Shown piece after piece: positions 21,007 through 33,480 of a stretch of DNA of 64,000 nt. The stretch lies in NCBI GenBank assembly GCA_011109175.1, contig RDEW01000040.1, positions 62,001 to 126,000 on the forward strand, read 5' to 3'. A model generated the notes under the pieces. That model ran no database searches and was not told the origin of the DNA. It saw nothing but the letters and a program-made list of their open reading frames with translations. Every line of letters starts with the position of its first letter. Position 1 is the stretch's first letter. The position numbers were made by a program, and so were the translations under genes. The stretch comes from Dicyema japonicum. Taxonomy: Eukaryota; Dicyemida; Rhombozoa; Dicyemidae.

Positions 21007-24000
21007 ATTTTGGTGAGGTGGTGACGTGCCTCGTTTCTTGATTGGATCGCAATTGAGGAAAATGTCTAAAAGGCAATGGATACAAAGGATGCATCTCGTC
21101 TAAAAGTCCTTACGTTCAATGCTAGAGGATTATCTACGACCTGGTCGAGGAAGATTCTCTGTGATGACCTGGAGAGATACGACGTTTCTATTGGGTGTCT
21201 ACAAGAGACGAAAGTTACTTGTAGCCTTGATGAAAACTTTGGCGAATATCAAATTATATGTCAGCCGAGCGACTCAAGACATTATGGACTTGGATTTGCC
21301 ATCCACTCAAAGCTGACAAGTGCAGTCCACCGTATATGGAGTGTGAATGACAGGATCTGTGTTATACAAATCCGGCTAAACGACTTACCTCCTTCGAAGA
21401 GCTTTCTGACAATTGTAAATGTTTATGCGCCACACTGCGGGAGAGTAGCGAAAGATCCGACAGAACTAGACGACTTCTATTCAACACTGTTACGGACGTA
21501 CAACGAATATGAGTCGTCATCACTAATACTCATTGCTGGTGATTTGAATGCAAAAGTCGGGATGAAGAATAACCCGGATGATGTTTTCTTGGGAGAACAT
21601 GGACGTGGAATAAGAAATTTACCCGGGACAATACTTGGTCACTTTTGTATGGCAAACAACCTTTTCCTATGCAATACTGCATTTACGCATCCTGCCTGCC
21701 ACAAAACTACGTGGATGGGGAAGCGAAGGAACTCAGAAGGAAAGCTGGTTCCAATATACAACCAAATCGATTATGTCATATGCCGGGCTAAAGACAAACA
21801 CCTACTAGTAAACGCACGTTCATATGAAGGTTCGACGACTGTCAGCGACCACAAGATGGTTATTGCGACCTTCACCCTGAAAAAACATGCCACTAAATAC
21901 AGGAATGCAAAAAATCACGAATTTGAAAAATCAGAGGCGACTACGCGACTGAAAGGCTGATTTCTCAACCGGAGACTACTGAGAGATATCAACAATACAT
22001 TCAGACTAATTTGCAGGACGTATTGGTGGATACCACGCTAGAAGACGCCTGGAAACGCACAAAGGACACCATCAACGAAGCTGCTGAAGCATGTCTTGGC
22101 AAAAGGGAGAATAGTAAAATGCACCTGAAGGCTATTCATCCAGATGTTCCTGAGCTTGCGAAAAGTCTAAAAGAAATAAATATGAGAAAATCAAATGCCA
22201 CTGACACTAATGCGATAAAAGCCCTTCAAGGCGAAAGACAACGTGTCAGAAGAAAAATAAAGGGTCTGAACAAGAAGCTTTTCATAGAAGAAATAGCCTC
22301 CTGTATAGAAGAAGTAAACAAAGTGAAAGACAACGCACAGGTGTACGTCGCTGCCCGTTTGCTGCGGCGAACAAACCGAAGTCGACTAACCATAAAAGAC
22401 GAGAACGGTAAGCTGATACTGAACACCAAAGAACAAACTGAAGCCATCGCGGCTCACTTTGAGAAGCTTTTCAACATCAAAACCATAGAAATCCACCCAT
22501 TTGATGGAAGGCCAAGACCCCTTAAGATACCAATCACGGCCGAGGAAATCAAAACGGCCTGCCGAAAACTCAAGAATAACAGAAGCCCCGGACCAGATGC
22601 GATAAACCCAGAACTACTGAAATACGGCCCTGACCTCCTTTTTGAAAAAATCGCTACACTACTAAATGAAATGTTTTCAACTAACTCAACTCTACCTCTG
22701 GGTACGGGACTACTAATCCCCATACAAAAAACTAACAAAAACAGAGGACCGCTCGAAAATTTGCGACCCATCATACTACTAAATTCATTACGCAAAGTCT
22801 TGGCAAACATTGTGCTTGAACGAATAAAAGGACCTGCTTACAAATACCTACCAGATAGTCAAAGTGGTTTTCGAGAAGGGAGATCCACAGCTGATGCGGT
22901 CTGGAGTCACAGATGGAGGTGTGCAACATATCAAAGATACCGTAACGCCACCAATATTTTGGGAATTGACCTATCAAGAGCTTTTGATACGGTTAACAGG
23001 AACAAATTAATGGGGGTACTGGGCGGATTTCTTGATGAATCGAGTCTAAGGATGATCCGAATTCTACTTTCTAACACTGAGCTCCTTGTGAGAGTCGGAA
23101 AACCTATTCAAGAAAATTTGAAACAAATACGGGCACTCCACAAGGAGACTCTCTTTCTCCTCTACTATTCACAATTTATTTGGAAGCCGCTATGAGGGAA
23201 CTTAGACCGTCATACCAAGGAAAGACGGAAGAAGTAATCTACGCGGACGATGTAGACCTAATTTCTGAAGACAAAGAGGTCCTGGAAAACCTATTAGAAA
23301 AAGCACCAGATGTACTAGGGAAATGGTTTCTTACTGTGAACAGAGAAAAACAGAACTCACAGAGATAAGAAGGATGAGTAACGTCCTAGAAGAGAAGTGG
23401 CGACAAGTAAAGAAACTCGGTTCACTTATGGGAGATAGCGAAGATATTTTACGTAGGAAAACTCTAGCCAATGCTGCGTTATATAAACTGAAGAATTTAT
23501 GGCTCAATCAAAAAGGCATCGACACAAAAATGAGAATCCTACTATACGACTCATTCATAAAACCCGTACTTTTATATAACGCTGGAACTTGGGCGACCTC
23601 ATCAGCGGATATGAAAAAACTAGACTCGTTCCACAGAGGTCAGCTGAGAAAAATAACAGGAACTACTTGGCCTACGAGAATATCTAGGAATGCTTTATAT
23701 AAGAGATGCAGCACTAGACCTATCAGCTTAGAAGTACTGGAATCCCGATGGAGGCTCTTCGGACACGTGCTGAGGATGGAATTAACTTCCCCACCGAACA
23801 TATCTATGGAAACATACTATGTTAGTAAGAAGGCCGCTATCGGGAAGACCAAGAACAACACTGCCAATAGTCTTACAAAAAGACCTGGTCAGTATAAAAA
23901 AAAACCTAACAAATGCCGACGACCTGGACAGCATGAGAGCCTTGGCTAGGAACAGGGGAGCATGGAAAAGGATGACATCTAACCTTGTTTCTTTTGCTGC

Positions 24001-24069
24001 ACATGCGGGGCTATAATTAGTATGGCTCTTGTGAAGTGCTTAAATAATAATAATAATAATACACTATGC
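20997..24069 (+). mobile_element. Full-length RTE-like LINE copy 2 with 10-bp TSD, nested in a jockey-like LINE
   Basis: The target-site duplication TACACTATGC lies at 20997-21006 and 24060-24069; element 21007-24059 (3053 bp). The 5' end has GGTGAGGTGGTGACG. The 3' end has GGGCTAT / ATGGCTC, then TTGTGAAGTGCTTAAATAATAATAAT. Removing it joins the flanking jockey reading frame without a shift, so the insertion is precise. Confidence 0.92.
21076..24016 (+). pseudogene. RTE-like endonuclease-reverse transcriptase, multiply frameshifted
   Basis: Same domain order as copy 1: CLQETKV, AGDLNAKVG, NQIDYVI and SDHKMV; then GPDAINPELLK, LIPIQK, IDLSRAFDT and YADDVDLI; then the C-terminal FGHVLRM and SGRPRTTLP. 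Breaks occur near 21955-22010, 23120-23180, 23340-23370 and 23820-23900. Older or less constrained than copy 1. Confidence 0.85.
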
Positions 24070-26045
24070 TTAAAGTATATGGAAATCTCGAACTTTTGGT
24101 TACCAAAATACGATTCCCAAGGACTATCAATAATAATTGTCAACGCATATCTCCCACCGCTGAGTTCCTGCTCATCCAGTGCTCCCAGACTCACTCCTCT
24201 CGCGTCACTAAAGGATGTGATTATCTGTGGTGACTTCAATGCGAAGCACCCACTGTGGCTGACAGGACAAACCTACGACAAAAGAGGGAAGATGATAATT
24301 GAGGACCTACACAGCCTATGTATACTCAACGATCCTGCATCCCACACAAGAACACCTACTCGACGTAATAATAAACCTTCTTCTATCGGCATTTCATTGT
24401 CATCACCGTCCTTGGCCCCACTTATTGACTGGTCAGTGAAGTATGACACCAGGAGTAACCACAACCCAATATTTTTGGAGGTCAAAACGAGGTCACGGAT
24501 AAATGGACAATGTCCAACAATAACTAACTACAGCCTTGCAAATTGTAGAGGATTCAATAAATACGTCGATAATTGTATTGGACTATTAAATTTCCCCACT
24601 TTTTCCTCCGTCGAACAATTAGTGAAATGGTTCAACTCCATTATAAACGATGCGAAAAAGAAGTACATTCCTATGGGGAGACAACCTACGTCATCAAAAC
24701 GTTTCAACACAACGACGAAACATCTGATCAGAACGAAAAAAATCTAAAGATGGTAAAATCGCCAACAGAAGAGAACATCAGAAAAATACGAGAATTGAAC
24801 AGAGAGATCGACAACAACATAAAGACAGAAAATGCAAATAGATGGACGAGACTATCGAAGGCTCTCTACAAGAACCCACAATGCAGAGAGTGTGGAAATG
24901 GATCAAGAACATCAAAAGATCTTCCCCAGAGAGAAAAGTCTACATAAAACCAGACACTCTGATAAAATATTATACGTCCATATCCTACAATAAGCTATTA
25001 AAAGAACACCAAGTATTCCTGAAAAGATTGAACCGAAACGCTCCGATGACTGGATCCTATTTACTAGTCAGGATGTATTAGCCCATATCTTCAACCTATC
25101 CATTAACACAAATACAATCCCTGAAATATGGAAGAAGTCTCTAATCAAACCTATCCGAAAACCCAACAAACCAATAGATGAACCATCTTCCTATCGACCA
25201 ATATCTATTCTATGTCCGGTCTCAAGGATCCTTGAAAGGCTTGTTTTGGAAAAAATACAGACTCAATCTCAATACATCCAACCCAACACGGATTCCGGGA
25301 TAACCATTCGACGACAACACACCTTACAACCCTCACACAATTCATTGCGGAAGGATTTAACTCCCCAAACCCCATCAGGGACAGTACTTATATCCGTGGA
25401 CATCACAAAAGCGTTCGACTCTGTCCCTAGGAAACTTTTAACAAAGAAAATATTTGAACCACATCCATTCGAACCTGAAACTTTGGCTTGGAAACTTCCT
25501 AAATGGAAGACGAGCACAAGTACTCTGCAACAACATCAAATCAAACTCTCGCACTTCCCAAATGGAGTCCCTCAAGGCTCCCCACTATCACCCCAACTCT
25601 TCAATCTCTACATAAACGACATGCCACAAACCTGTTATGAAAACTGTCTAATCCTCTCCTATGCCCACATATCATTCTTGCTTTCAAGAACAGAAGCATT
25701 CAATCAGCGACTCAGTTGGCTCAACAAATGCTTGACAAACTGGAACTATGGCTCTTGAAGCGGAGACTCGACACATCAGCAACAAAGTCCTCTGTCACGC
25801 TGTTTACCACTTACAAAAGACAGCTCTGTATCGAACCAAAAATCTTTATGAAGAACGAAGCTATTCCTATTAACAAAACACCGAACAGAAATTTTGAACC
25901 GATGCCATGTCCAATGAGAAGAGCTGTTCAGCATTCTCGACGCCGCCGGACTCGTCCTATCCTTTGTCGGTCTGGGATCACTTAGTTAGATGAGAACTTT
26001 TATTTCTTTCTCTTACCCAGTGATCCTGGGGGTAATAATAATGAG
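24060..26045 (+). pseudogene. Jockey-like LINE, rest of endonuclease, dead reverse transcriptase and 3' end
   Basis: Endonuclease continues with INVNAYLPP-like VNAYLPPLS, CGDFNAKHPLW and RSNHNPI. RT shows SYRPISIL, VDITKAFDSVPR and NGVPQGSPLSPQLF. The catalytic YADD position reads YAHI, so the enzyme is inactive. Several frameshifts. The 3' end has an 8-bp perfect stem GGATCACT (25975-25982) / AGTGATCC (26019-26026), then GGGGGTAATAATAATG. Confidence 0.8.
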
Positions 26046-26084
26046 TGAATTACTCAAGTTTTAAAGGTTGAGACATTACCTCCG

Positions 26085-26410
26085 TGTTATTTCATGACTG
26101 TCTATCAAAGCATCACGCATTACGAAGTCGTTTCAGCTTTGGGTAAGCTCAAGAATGGCAGACCCCCTGGACCGGACAACGTGAATGTAGAATTATTGAA
26201 ATACGCGTCAGACAGGGTGGCTGAGTTAATCTGCACAGTCCTGAATAGAACGTTCAAATGTCACAGTCTATTTGATGCAAGGAATGGCATCTTGATCCCA
26301 ATTCAGAAACCTGGAAAGAAAAGAGGAAATCTAAACAGCCTACTCCCGACTACACTAATGAATACGATAAGGAAAATACTCTCCCTGTTTGTGATGGATC
26401 GTATTTAGAT
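26085..26410 (+). pseudogene. RTE-like reverse transcriptase N-terminal fragment
   Basis: Open stretch with KLKNGRPPGPDNVNVELLKYA and LIPIQKPGKK, matching the same block in the RTE-like copies. Truncated at both ends. Confidence 0.75.
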
Positions 26411-26429
26411 CTTTTCCACTCACGTGGCC

Positions 26430-27660
26430 AAATACCAGTTTCCCAAATTTTTTGAATTTTTTGCAGTGTAACCTCCAGTAGTCTTCTTTATCCTTCCTGG
26501 CTGCCTTTTTGAATCCAGAGTTAAGTTTTCTTATCTCGTCTATATTCCAGAGACTTTAGCAGCTTTACGAGCCTCAGCAATGTTTAGGGTGTTGGCAGAG
26601 AGCCACTCAGAGCACTTGGCCGGCGTTTTGTATTTGACATGTTTTATTGCAGCGTTCCTGTTAACCAACTGCACATCATTCCACAATTCATCAGGCACCC
26701 TTCCGTTCAAATCCAGTAATCCAATATTGTGCTTAACTTCCATTGCATATTCTGGTGGTATGTTTGAGACATCGAATTTCTTTACTCGGGGTATTCCAAG
26801 TGTTACTGAATTTCGTCCTAATTTTTGCAAACAAGTAGCTGATGGTCTGTTCCACAGTCTGCCCCTGGATATGTTTTGACGGCTGTTATAGAGCTTTTCC
26901 AACGTTTGGCGCACAAAATATAATCAATCTGGTTCCTAGACATTCCATTAGGCGACGTCCAAGTGTATAATCGTCGTTTGTGCTGTTTGAATTATGTGTT
27001 AGTTATCTGAAATCCATTTCCTGACAGAATTGGACCAGTCGATCCCAGCATCATTTCTTTTCCCCAAACTAAAACTTCCCACAATATCCGTATGTGGCAT
27101 ACACCCAACTTTTGAATTGAAATCCCCCATTATGTAGGTTATGTCCTTTTTGGGTATTAGTTTTAGTCCCTCTTGAAATTCATAATAAAATTGATCAATT
27201 TCGTCATCCTTGCAATAGATGTTGGGGCATACACTTGCATGACTGTAATATTCAATGGTCGTCCACGGACGTGGATTAGTATTATCCGATCATTAAATAT
27301 TCTATGAATTTCAATAGCACGTGCAATTTTCTTTGAAGCAATGAAGGTCACTCCGTTTCTTTCGCATTAATGTTACCAGAATTATATATGACGAAATCAT
27401 CGAAAAAACCACTGTCATCGAGTGAAGTTCACTTACTTCCAATCAAGCCTTCTCATTTCTTTTTTTACGACTCTAGTTTTCCTTCGTTTAAGCCTTTTAC
27501 GTTCCATGTTGCGAAATTGTGAGATTCTGTGTGATGAAGACTCGAGATTTGATGTTTTGCAGTAACGTTGCTTCCAATTAGATCGTAGGAGAGTTTGCTC
27601 ATAAAATTTTCTTGGCATTTAAATACAGGGTAGGTTGCCAGGTCTTTCCCCATCAACAGT
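26430..27660 (-). pseudogene. BovB/CR1-like LINE endonuclease region, decayed
   Basis: Minus-strand translation gives MGDFNSKVG and RNQIDYI, two hallmark APE-endonuclease motifs, and downstream linker sequence (to about 26540) before the reverse transcriptase. Several stops. It differs from the 3-kb RTE-like elements of this window, so it is a separate lineage. Confidence 0.6.
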
Positions 27661-27744
27661 TCTTATATTGGAAGTTTCAGAGAATGTATAAACACCACAA
27701 CAACACGTTGTAACAACAATAAAATTCAAAAAAGTTAATATGGT

Positions 27745-27935
27745 ACTATTATTATTAAGGCACTTTCACAAAAGCTATAATGTTTATAGCTTCTCATGTG
27801 CAACACTCAAGTGTCCTATATAGACGATCTGGTTCCACAGTGAAATGTTCACTGATGACGGCGTCACTCGTCAAACCAAAACCTTCAAACGAAATGTACA
27901 GTATCGGGATTCAAACTCGCAACCTTCTATGTATG
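27745..27935 (-). repeat. SINE-D copy
   Basis: Minus strand: GAGTTTGAATCCCG B box near 27905-27920; 3' hairpin AAGCTATA / TATAGCTT, then TTTGTGAAAGTGCC and (TAA)n. This 3' end parallels the RTE-like LINE end. Confidence 0.65.
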
Positions 27936-28109
27936 TTCCTAATAATAATTCCTATAGGTAAACCTTTTTGTCTGGGACGTCACCTGCACCGACACGTTTG
28001 CCTCTTGCAACCTATTCCAGAGTGCCTTGGACTCTGCTCTGCCGCTGAGAAGGCCGAGAAGTTGAAACGGGAAAAGTACGCGGTCCTACCCAAGGATTTT
28101 TTTGTTTGT

Positions 28110-28290
28110 CCCACTCGCCGTTGAGAAGTCTGCTTCCCTTGCGCCTGCGACGGTGAAATTCTTGAGTCCTCTAGGAATCGGATCGCTACGCGATCAGGAG
28201 ACCCTCATGAGCGCTGCTGGTTATTGAGCGAATCTCGCTCGCCATCCTAAGAGGGAATAGCCACGCAGTCAGGGCATCCGCTATATGACT
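28110..28290 (+). repeat. 3' end of RT-linked nuclease-type retroelement
   Basis: FLSPLGIGSLRD and the RHPKRE-like end correspond to the last coding block of the element at 46170-47120. 5'-truncated. Confidence 0.5.
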
Positions 28291-28399
28291 ATTTACTTTT
28301 TTTTTTTACCAAATAATTTATTTATTTAAAAAAACCAGAGGTTAACTGCACGTTTGCTTCTCACACTAATCAGATTTGCGAACAAGCGAAATACACAAG

Positions 28400-29235
28400 G
28401 CGAGATAGTTTCGAGAATATATTTCAAACGGAGATCCCAAGAAGCTCAAACTTTGGATCACCAACTTTTTAAAGTAGACGAAGGGGACGTGTATGCCTCG
28501 GAGGACTGAAATCCATCTCACGTCTCCTCCCCAACGGAGTCCTGCTAGGATCTCCTTTATCTCTTCTCCTGTTAACCTCTTTCTAGCCGATCTCACGACT
28601 CTAGAGTCTTATAATAATGTTTTTATGCGGATGATATTGTTTTGGCTTCGTGAGATCGGGACTTCCAGAAGACCAAAAAAATATCAATTAACCTGGACCG
28701 GCTTAACGTTTTGATAATGAAAAACCAGATCATGGTGAATGCAAAAAAGTTATCTACGTCTCTTTTTTACTTCGGACAAAAGATTTGGAAGGAAGACAGT
28801 CACCCTTAAGTTAAACAAGGTCGACATCCTTTTCAACAGATGTCAAAGGTTCTTGGGTGTCTTAATGGACGTATACAGACAGTACATCGAGCCATGTTTC
28901 TCATATGCATGCGCATCGTGGGACGGTCAATATCTTGTACAAATAACAGGAAGACCGAGGAAATGCAAAAAAGGACTTTCAGAGTAATGGAACGTTGGAT
29001 TTTTGGAGATTACCGAACCAGACCGACGCCTCTGGAAGCCCTTATGAGACTAGACTCCAGATTACGGGTATGCGGTCCATAAAATCAGTCCTTTGAGAGG
29101 AATCCACGAGGAATCATAACAGTGGTTTCATTTGTTTCTGCAAAGAACAAGGAAACCCATCGGGCGATACGATGAGGAGCGTCGATCTTTTATGGACATT
29201 CTACAGAAGACTGCATAAGAAGAGCCCGGAATTGT
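28400..29235 (+). pseudogene. Jockey-like LINE reverse transcriptase fragment
   Basis: Fragments align with the element at 34985-35949: a GDVYASED-like stretch, PNGVLLGSPLSL, a degenerate YADDIVL and LNGRIQTVH. Stops and frameshifts throughout. Confidence 0.65.
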
Positions 29236-29439
29236 GCTAGGATCACTTATTAATAGTTTTAACATACTTCTTGGTGATCTTTAGGTTCCTACAAATCCAC
29301 TTATAAGACTTTTTCCTCGATTTTTTCCATCCCACAGACGATTTTCCTAGCTTTGACATACTCATCATTCATTTTCAATTTAGAAGTTTTTTTGTCAGAA
29401 AACGTTTTTTTTCAATTTAGAAGAAAAGTACGTGAACAA

Positions 29440-29605
29440 CATTTATTTAACCCAAGCTTCAATATTTGGTAATCAAGCACAAACAGTCACAACCATTAGT
29501 CCAAGTGAAACATCTGCTTGTGTCGATCCAATAGTCCATTACAACTTCCATTCGAAGGCAGGTGGAAGAGTCTCCTTCTACATGGACAGCATCAAGAAAT
29601 ATATA
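29440..29605 (-). repeat. SINE-A 3' portion
   Basis: Matches the 3' half of the 7146-7573 copy in the same orientation (ACACAAGCAGATGT and GACTGTTTGTGC blocks when read on minus). Confidence 0.6.
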
Positions 29606-29689
29606 TTTTTCCATAAATGATCTTTTTAATAACAAGAACAACTAAATTAACACATCTAATTTAATTTTCCCATTCAATGGGCAACAAAG

Positions 29690-29930
29690 TACACCACTAA
29701 CAGTCCCCTCATGCATTTCTTCATAGTCATTTGCACTCCTCCGTTCCACTTGGGGTTTACACATCAACGAGGAATTGACGTCTTCTACTTTTTAAGGAGG
29801 TTCTGGATAGACTTGTATCACATTGGAAAGATTCTGTTTCTGTGACAGTGGGAACTGGACATACTTTATTAATTTTTAACTGCTAACTTATTTTTTGTGT
29901 ATCCGGGGTTAATAATAATAATTTTTTCAT
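29690..29930 (+). repeat. SINE-B copy
   Basis: CTGTTTCTGTGACAGTGGGAACTGG, then GTGTATCCGGGGTTAATAATAATAAT. The 5' stem arm is mutated (GGACATAC). Confidence 0.65.
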
Positions 29931-30164
29931 AGTCAAAAAATGGAAATATCCACAATCTTTCATTTAGTATATTGACAATTTTATTTACAAAAAGGAGTAT
30001 TTAATTTCCTTAATATGCCAAAAAATAATGACTGACTTTATTTCCTTTTTAAACAAAAGTTATAACCACAGAATTATGGATATTTACTATTAGACTGACT
30101 GGAGTCTTCTCGTTCTTTTGTGGTTTTTGATAAAGGTGTCGTAGAACATCCTCCTATTATTATT

Positions 30165-30475
30165 ATTTATTTATTAACCCCGGATACACCGAGAAAGTTA
30201 AAGTAAACAACTAATTAAGTGTATCCAGTTTCCACTTCTACAGAAACAGAGTCCATCCGGAATCAGCATAAAGGTAAGACGTCCATTACATGCAGTTGTG
30301 GAACCCCTCCAGTGGAGTGGGGAAAAGCAAATGATCCTTTTCGTGCCGGCCTGGCACTGGGCGTCACCTAGACAAGTAGATCACATGACGCCACTCTAAT
30401 AGGAAGAGAGAGGAGGAACAGACAAGCAAGCAGAAAACTTCAACCAATTGACCACGCAGCACCTCCTAAAGTAGA
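30165..30475 (-). repeat. SINE-B copy, full length
   Basis: Reverse complement of the 4650-4958 copy along its length, with the intact 8-bp terminal stem and a TTATTATTATT..AACCCC tail (tail at the left end). Lies just upstream of eIF3j. Confidence 0.8.
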
Positions 30476-30580
30476 TAATTAATTGAATTACTTTCTGCTT
30501 TGAATTAAAAATTTTTTATATTCACTTTAAATTAATAATTTAATTTTTTTAATTAATTATCAATAATTTTAGCCATACGG

Positions 30581-31280
30581 ATGGGTATTTCTTTAGTGTG
30601 ACAATTTTAGACAATCATTTTTTCGTTGCTGCGGTCTCTTCTAATGAAGATGATGATTCATTTGATTGGCTGGTAAGATTTATTTTTGAATTACTAAGGG
30701 TGATTGTCAACAAGAACTTACAGAAACAAAATACTCCTAATTCACGGAAGCAGTAGTAAAGCCTAAGCCAAAAAAACCCTCAAACGCCTTCACAGCTTGT
30801 CCAGAGATTATAGAAACTGCAGAAGAAGCTCAGATTCGTATTAATGCTGAACAACTTACATCCGAATTGTCTCTAATCGAAGACTTGGCCGTCTCTAAAA
30901 ACAATATCTCAAGCTCTGACATTTCCTCTCTCCTTAAAACCAAATCCTATAAACAGGTGGTCGCAGAAATGGTGACAGAAATCAAGAATGCTACTAAAAA
31001 TCCTATATTTGATGCTTTTCTTGAGACTCTGATAATATCACTGTGTAACATTGGTATATTGTTAGTCATATTTTAGCTAAACACAAAGCCTTACGAAAAT
31101 TGCTAGAAATGTGGCTAATTTAAATGAAAAAGTGGAGGTTTATTTAATATCTTACAATAGGTCACCAAAACGACGAAGGCAACTAAGAAGAAGTCAAAGC
31201 CGAAAGTAAATATGAAGGTTGACGACATGACTTTGATGGAAGATGAAATGAGAGATGATTTGGATGATGATTTTATGTGA
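30581..31280 (+). CDS. EIF3J: Translation initiation factor eIF3 subunit J
   Basis: eIF3j loosely binds the 40S decoding centre and helps eIF3 recruitment and recycling (family knowledge). Start: ATG at 30581, G, then a 26-nt intron (30585-30610), giving an acidic N terminus with SSNEDDDSFDW. The central exon encodes VVKPKPKKPSNAF, PEIIETAEEAQIRINAEQL and a TKNPIFDAFLETLIISL helix. A 23-nt intron (gtttat..caatag) precedes the C-terminal exon KKKSKPKVNMKVDDM, ending MRDDLDDDFM-stop; the family also ends in an acidic D-F-M. The splice choices around 30672-30755 and 31045-31095 are unresolved. Confidence 0.85.
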
Positions 31281-31594
31281 TTGTTTGATGATTATAGGTT
31301 TTATTTGTCTTTTTTAAATATTAATTTAGTATTTTTTAACATTATTTCGATAAATTTTTCGCATAAATGACATTAATGATTATTAAATTAAGACGCAAAA
31401 GGAATCTATTTATAGTCAATCTTTCGTGATTGAGAGTACATTGCCTATAATTATTTGTAATATAAATGCTATCAATCAGTCACCCCTCTTCTGGCTGTCC
31501 CTCCCCTTTTGCTGTCAAGGGGAGCGATTTGGGTCTTGTGATCTCATAAGGTTTCGTCGACTATTAAAAGAACACTTGAAAATTCATCTTTCGT
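31281..31594. other. AT-rich 3' flank of EIF3J
   Basis: No gene or repeat recognised. Confidence 0.4.
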
Positions 31595-31770
31595 ATCTTA
31601 TAGTTTCGCATGGGCAGGACAAACGCCTTATTTTACATTAAAGAATAGTGGATTAACTGATCTTGAAGAGGGTTAAGGCTGCTCTTAACTTTTAGTTGCG
31701 TGTGAGTCCCTGAGGTAACTTGTTTTAGTAGTGAGGATTAATAGGCATAATAAATTCACTGTCAATAATT
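31595..31770 (-). repeat. SINE-D fragment
   Basis: CGCATGGGCAGGACAAACGC and AAAGAATAGTGGATTAACT match the corresponding blocks at 1065-1115 in the same orientation. Confidence 0.5.
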
Positions 31771-31969
31771 GTGCTGCATGAAATATCAAATTATGTTTAT
31801 CCGAATGTATATCTCACATTTGAACAGTTTATTTTCATAACGCAAAATTATGACGCTATCGTTAAAATATCTTTACTGTCTTTGTTTTCAAAGAATAAAG
31901 TTTTTTTCGAAATCCTATGATGCTATTTTTTCTTTATAATTGCAAAAGGTTCCCTACGTAATAGCAAAA

Positions 31970-32460
31970 AAGTAAGAAACCTCATTTTCATGCGAACTTT
32001 TAATAAACCACTTTGTTGTCTCCATGGCAGAAATTCAACCTGAAGTTGATTTTGCATCTAAATTTAGAGAGGTTCCTTTCTCGAATGATGCAATATCTGA
32101 AAAAGTTCAAGATGGCGATATTTTGTTACAAGGCAATGAAGCGTATTAAAAAAAATCCATGCCCTATAAGTCTCCAGTTTGATGAATCGACTAATGTGAC
32201 ATCAATTTTCCAACTGGTTTTATAAGTAGGCTTTGTCGAAAATGACATTATAATTGAGGATTTTTTTTGTCTTGAACTTTCTAGCAGGACGCTTTGTCAA
32301 GATTTATTTGATATCGTGGATAGCTTCATGAAATCAAATGGAGTAAATTCAGTTCAATTTGTACCCCTGAGTTCTTTTCATGTCTGGTTATCAGTCAGGA
32401 TTTGTTGCTCACTTCAAAAAAGTTAATCCTCCGTCCGATCAAATCATTGTGTACCCCATA
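31970..32460 (+). pseudogene. hAT-type transposase fragment (different family from the paired hAT)
   Basis: Contains LQFDESTNVTSIFQLVL, the D-E-S-T block typical of ZBED/SCAND-like hAT transposases, followed by FFCLELSSRTLCQDLFDIVDS with a frameshift. N and C termini are gone. Confidence 0.6.
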
Positions 32461-33004
32461 GATATCCTTCACGATTCGATCATAAATTTATGTCGAGGAA
32501 TCCTTGAGTGAACTGTAAAGTTCACAGCAGGCACTCAAAAAAAATTTTGGTGTAATTTAATAATCATCTTTCCATCTATAAACTGCATTTCACTAGAAAA
32601 GTTAACACCTTCCCACAAAACTTAAGGTTGAAGACTACACGTGCAGGTCTCCTTTACCAAACATACCAAACTTTTTAATAAATTTGCAGGACTAAAAGTC
32701 ATGTTGATTTTTTATTTTAAAAATAAAATTCAATAAAAAATTAGTTGTCCCAGAAAAACGAATGAGAAACGTTATTTAACCTTTTTTAAAGTAATTTCTT
32801 CATCTTTAGGGTCTCAGCCTTCTCCGAAGCAGAGCCTGTGTTAGTTTCTGTCATAACAAGGTTGGAGGGCGTGAGGCTATCCACACAGGTGGCATCCTAG
32901 GCAAGGTATCTGCCGCTTTCCCATGAGAAGAGAGTTGTTCCGCCAGGTCTTTTGTTGGCTGGGCCATTAACTATTCGTTAAAAAGAGGCTGCGCCATCCA
33001 CCAT
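32461..33004. other. No gene recognised
   Basis: No supported coding region or repeat. Confidence 0.35.
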
Positions 33005-33480
33005 TTATACAAGACTCATCTAAGGTCCCCTCTTTTCGCAAGTTCTCTTAATTCATCGAGATCATCGACCGTTATTAGTTTTCTACCGACACCCTTTAAC
33101 TCTATATTTAACACGGTAGGTAGAGTCGAAGTACATATTCCACATCCCCAAGAGTGATCCGACTTTCTTATGTCTTTTCTGAGAATTGTCAGATATCCTC
33201 TTGCACGAGTGAATGAAATAAACTCCGTTTTGTCATCGTTTATCTTCAATAACCATTTTTTGAATATATATGAAGACCGTGTACGTATTTGAGCCATTCA
33301 ACGTCTTCAAAATAAAATCCAAATCATCTGCATAGATCAGTTCATAATATTTCCCTTTAATTGACGATCTGAAGTTTCTCAACGCAACCCCAAGATAAAT
33401 AACGGAAAGAATAGGGAAAAGGAGTCGCCTTGTGGAACTCCCCGCGTGGTTTAAAAAAGTTCTTTTAAAATTTTAGTCAA
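33005..33480 (-). pseudogene. RTE-like LINE fragment spanning RT motif C to C-terminal region
   Basis: Minus strand has a degenerate catalytic D-D region, KWLLKINDDKTEFI (the K-T-E block after motif C), KVGSLLG-like sequence and DDLDELRELAKRG. Stops and indels. Confidence 0.55.

Noticed and set aside
26094-26408. Independent host gene of about 105 codons
   Set aside because: Its GPDN..ELLK and LIPIQKP blocks are the conserved RT lead-in of the RTE-like LINE; it is a fragment.
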